Below, in pieces: positions 40,710-41,139 of a stretch of 41,139 nt of DNA. The notes under the pieces were generated by a model, which did no database searches, was not told the origin of the DNA, and saw nothing but the letters and a program-made list of their open reading frames with translations. Numbering within the stretch: the stretch's first letter is position 1; each line of letters begins with the position of its first letter. This stretch comes from Aquincola tertiaricarbonis (GTDB lineage Bacteria > Pseudomonadota > Gammaproteobacteria > Burkholderiales > Burkholderiaceae_C). The DNA is taken from NCBI RefSeq assembly GCF_000969605.1, contig NZ_JZUE01000036.1, forward strand, positions 1 through 41,139. The letters are read 5' to 3'. Position numbers and translations under genes: made by a program.

Positions 40710-41093
40710 ATGGAACGCTCCACCCGCCAACGCTCCGCCATCCGCTCGGTGATCGAAGCCGCCACCCGGCCGCTGTCGCCCCAGGAAGTGCTGGACGGCG
40801 CTCGCGGCGAGGTGGCGGGCCTGGGCATCGCCACCGTCTACCGCAACCTCAAGCTGCTGGTGGAAGAGGGCAGTGTGCAGCCGGTGGAACTGCCAGGCGC
40901 CAGCCCCCGCTACGAATCCACCCGGCTGGCGCACCACCACCACTTCCAGTGCCGGGCCTGCCAGCGGGTGTTCGACGTGCATGGCTGCCCGGGCGACCTG
41001 GGCCGGCTGGCGCCTGCCGGTTTCAGCGTGGATGCGCATGAATTGACGCTCTACGGCTTGTGCTCCGATTGCAAGGGCACGGCCGCCGTCTAG
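40710..41093 (+). CDS. zur: Fur-family zinc uptake regulator Zur
   Basis: The 127-residue Fur-family repressor has a winged-helix N-terminus (LSPQEVLDGARGEVAGLGIA, TVYRNLKLLVEEGSVQ) and a metal-binding C-terminus. The His cluster HHHHF (75-79) and two CxxC pairs (Cys81/Cys84 and Cys118/Cys121) fit structural and regulatory zinc sites. Divergent orientation from znuC with a shared candidate operator supports Zur rather than Fur or PerR. It is shorter than classical Zur at the N-terminus but complete for the small Fur-like proteins of betaproteobacteria. Confidence 0.88.
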   Translation: MERSTRQRSAIRSVIEAATRPLSPQEVLDGARGEVAGLGIATVYRNLKLLVEEGSVQPVELPGASPRYESTRLAHHHHFQCRACQRVFDVHGCPGDLGRLAPAGFSVDAHELTLYGLCSDCKGTAAV

Positions 41094-41111
41094 GGATGGG
41101 CGCCTAGCTGT

Positions 41112-41139
41112 GAACCGTCAAGAGGTTCTTTCTTGATTT
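41112..41139 (+). terminator. Weak terminator-like hairpin after zur
   Basis: GAACC (41112-41116) pairs with GGTTC (41124-41128) over a 7-base loop and is followed by TTTCTT. An alternative overlapping stem, TCAAGA (41118-41123) with TCTTGA (41131-41136) followed by TTT, uses the same bases. Both stems are short and AT-containing, and the window ends here, so strength cannot be judged. Confidence 0.4.

Overview
The window is very GC-rich chromosomal DNA, apparently from a motile betaproteobacterium. The flagellar gene orders (fliE divergent from fliFGHIJKLMNOPQR, and flgGHIJKL), DUF2917/DUF2164/DUF488-type genes, DUF2796 and DUF3299 zinc genes and a repeat-like hairpin between fliL and fliM point to Burkholderiales, perhaps near the Rubrivivax/Leptothrix/Ideonella group. 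The genus is inference. No rRNA, tRNA, CRISPR array, insertion sequence or prophage was seen.

Layout. (1) 1-919: 3' part of a class C beta-lactamase-like serine hydrolase that seems to lack the catalytic Tyr region. (2) 926-12713: a minus-strand flagellar block, fliF-G-H-I-J-K then fliL-M-N-O-P-Q-R, with fliE divergent from fliF. It encodes the MS ring, C-ring switch, export ATPase complex, hook-length ruler and export gate. (3) 12694-16219: an accessory island. Five tightly packed minus-strand genes (DUF2164, zinc ribbon, YaeR-type VOC metalloprotein, DUF488, cupin) are followed by a DUF2917-LysR pair on the plus strand. (4) 16303-23117: flgGHIJKL behind a sigma28-like promoter. flgBCDEF are not in the window, so the flg operon is split at flgF/flgG. 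(5) 23136-34808: signalling genes. A degenerate EAL-HDOD protein is followed by a kinase with about seven PAS-like segments and its ANTAR response regulator, a convergent membrane histidine kinase, an orphan Hpt protein, a receiver-PAS-GGDEF-EAL protein and a GGEEF diguanylate cyclase. (6) 34834-41093: a zinc-acquisition locus. A divergent zur gene faces a minus-strand operon of a small membrane ORF, znuC, a fused znuB-znuA gene, a DUF2796 (ZrgA-like) gene, a LolD/MacB-type ABC ATPase and permease, and a DUF3299 gene. Five of the six junctions in that operon overlap (four by 4 bp, one by 14 bp) and the sixth has a 1-bp gap. A candidate Zur box lies in the 49-bp divergent spacer.

How the parts fit. 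The flagellar genes build the basal body, export machine and hook-filament junction. The c-di-GMP enzymes and phosphorelay proteins just downstream are plausible controllers of the motile/sessile switch, but this is inferred from proximity. The zinc locus looks like a self-contained Zur regulon combining a high-affinity ZnuABC importer with a second Zur-associated module.

The observations most worth a second look are the permease-substrate-binding-protein fusion at the centre of the zinc operon, the multi-PAS kinase/ANTAR pair joined to the flg genes, and the insertion next to the GGDEF motif in the receiver-GGDEF-EAL protein.
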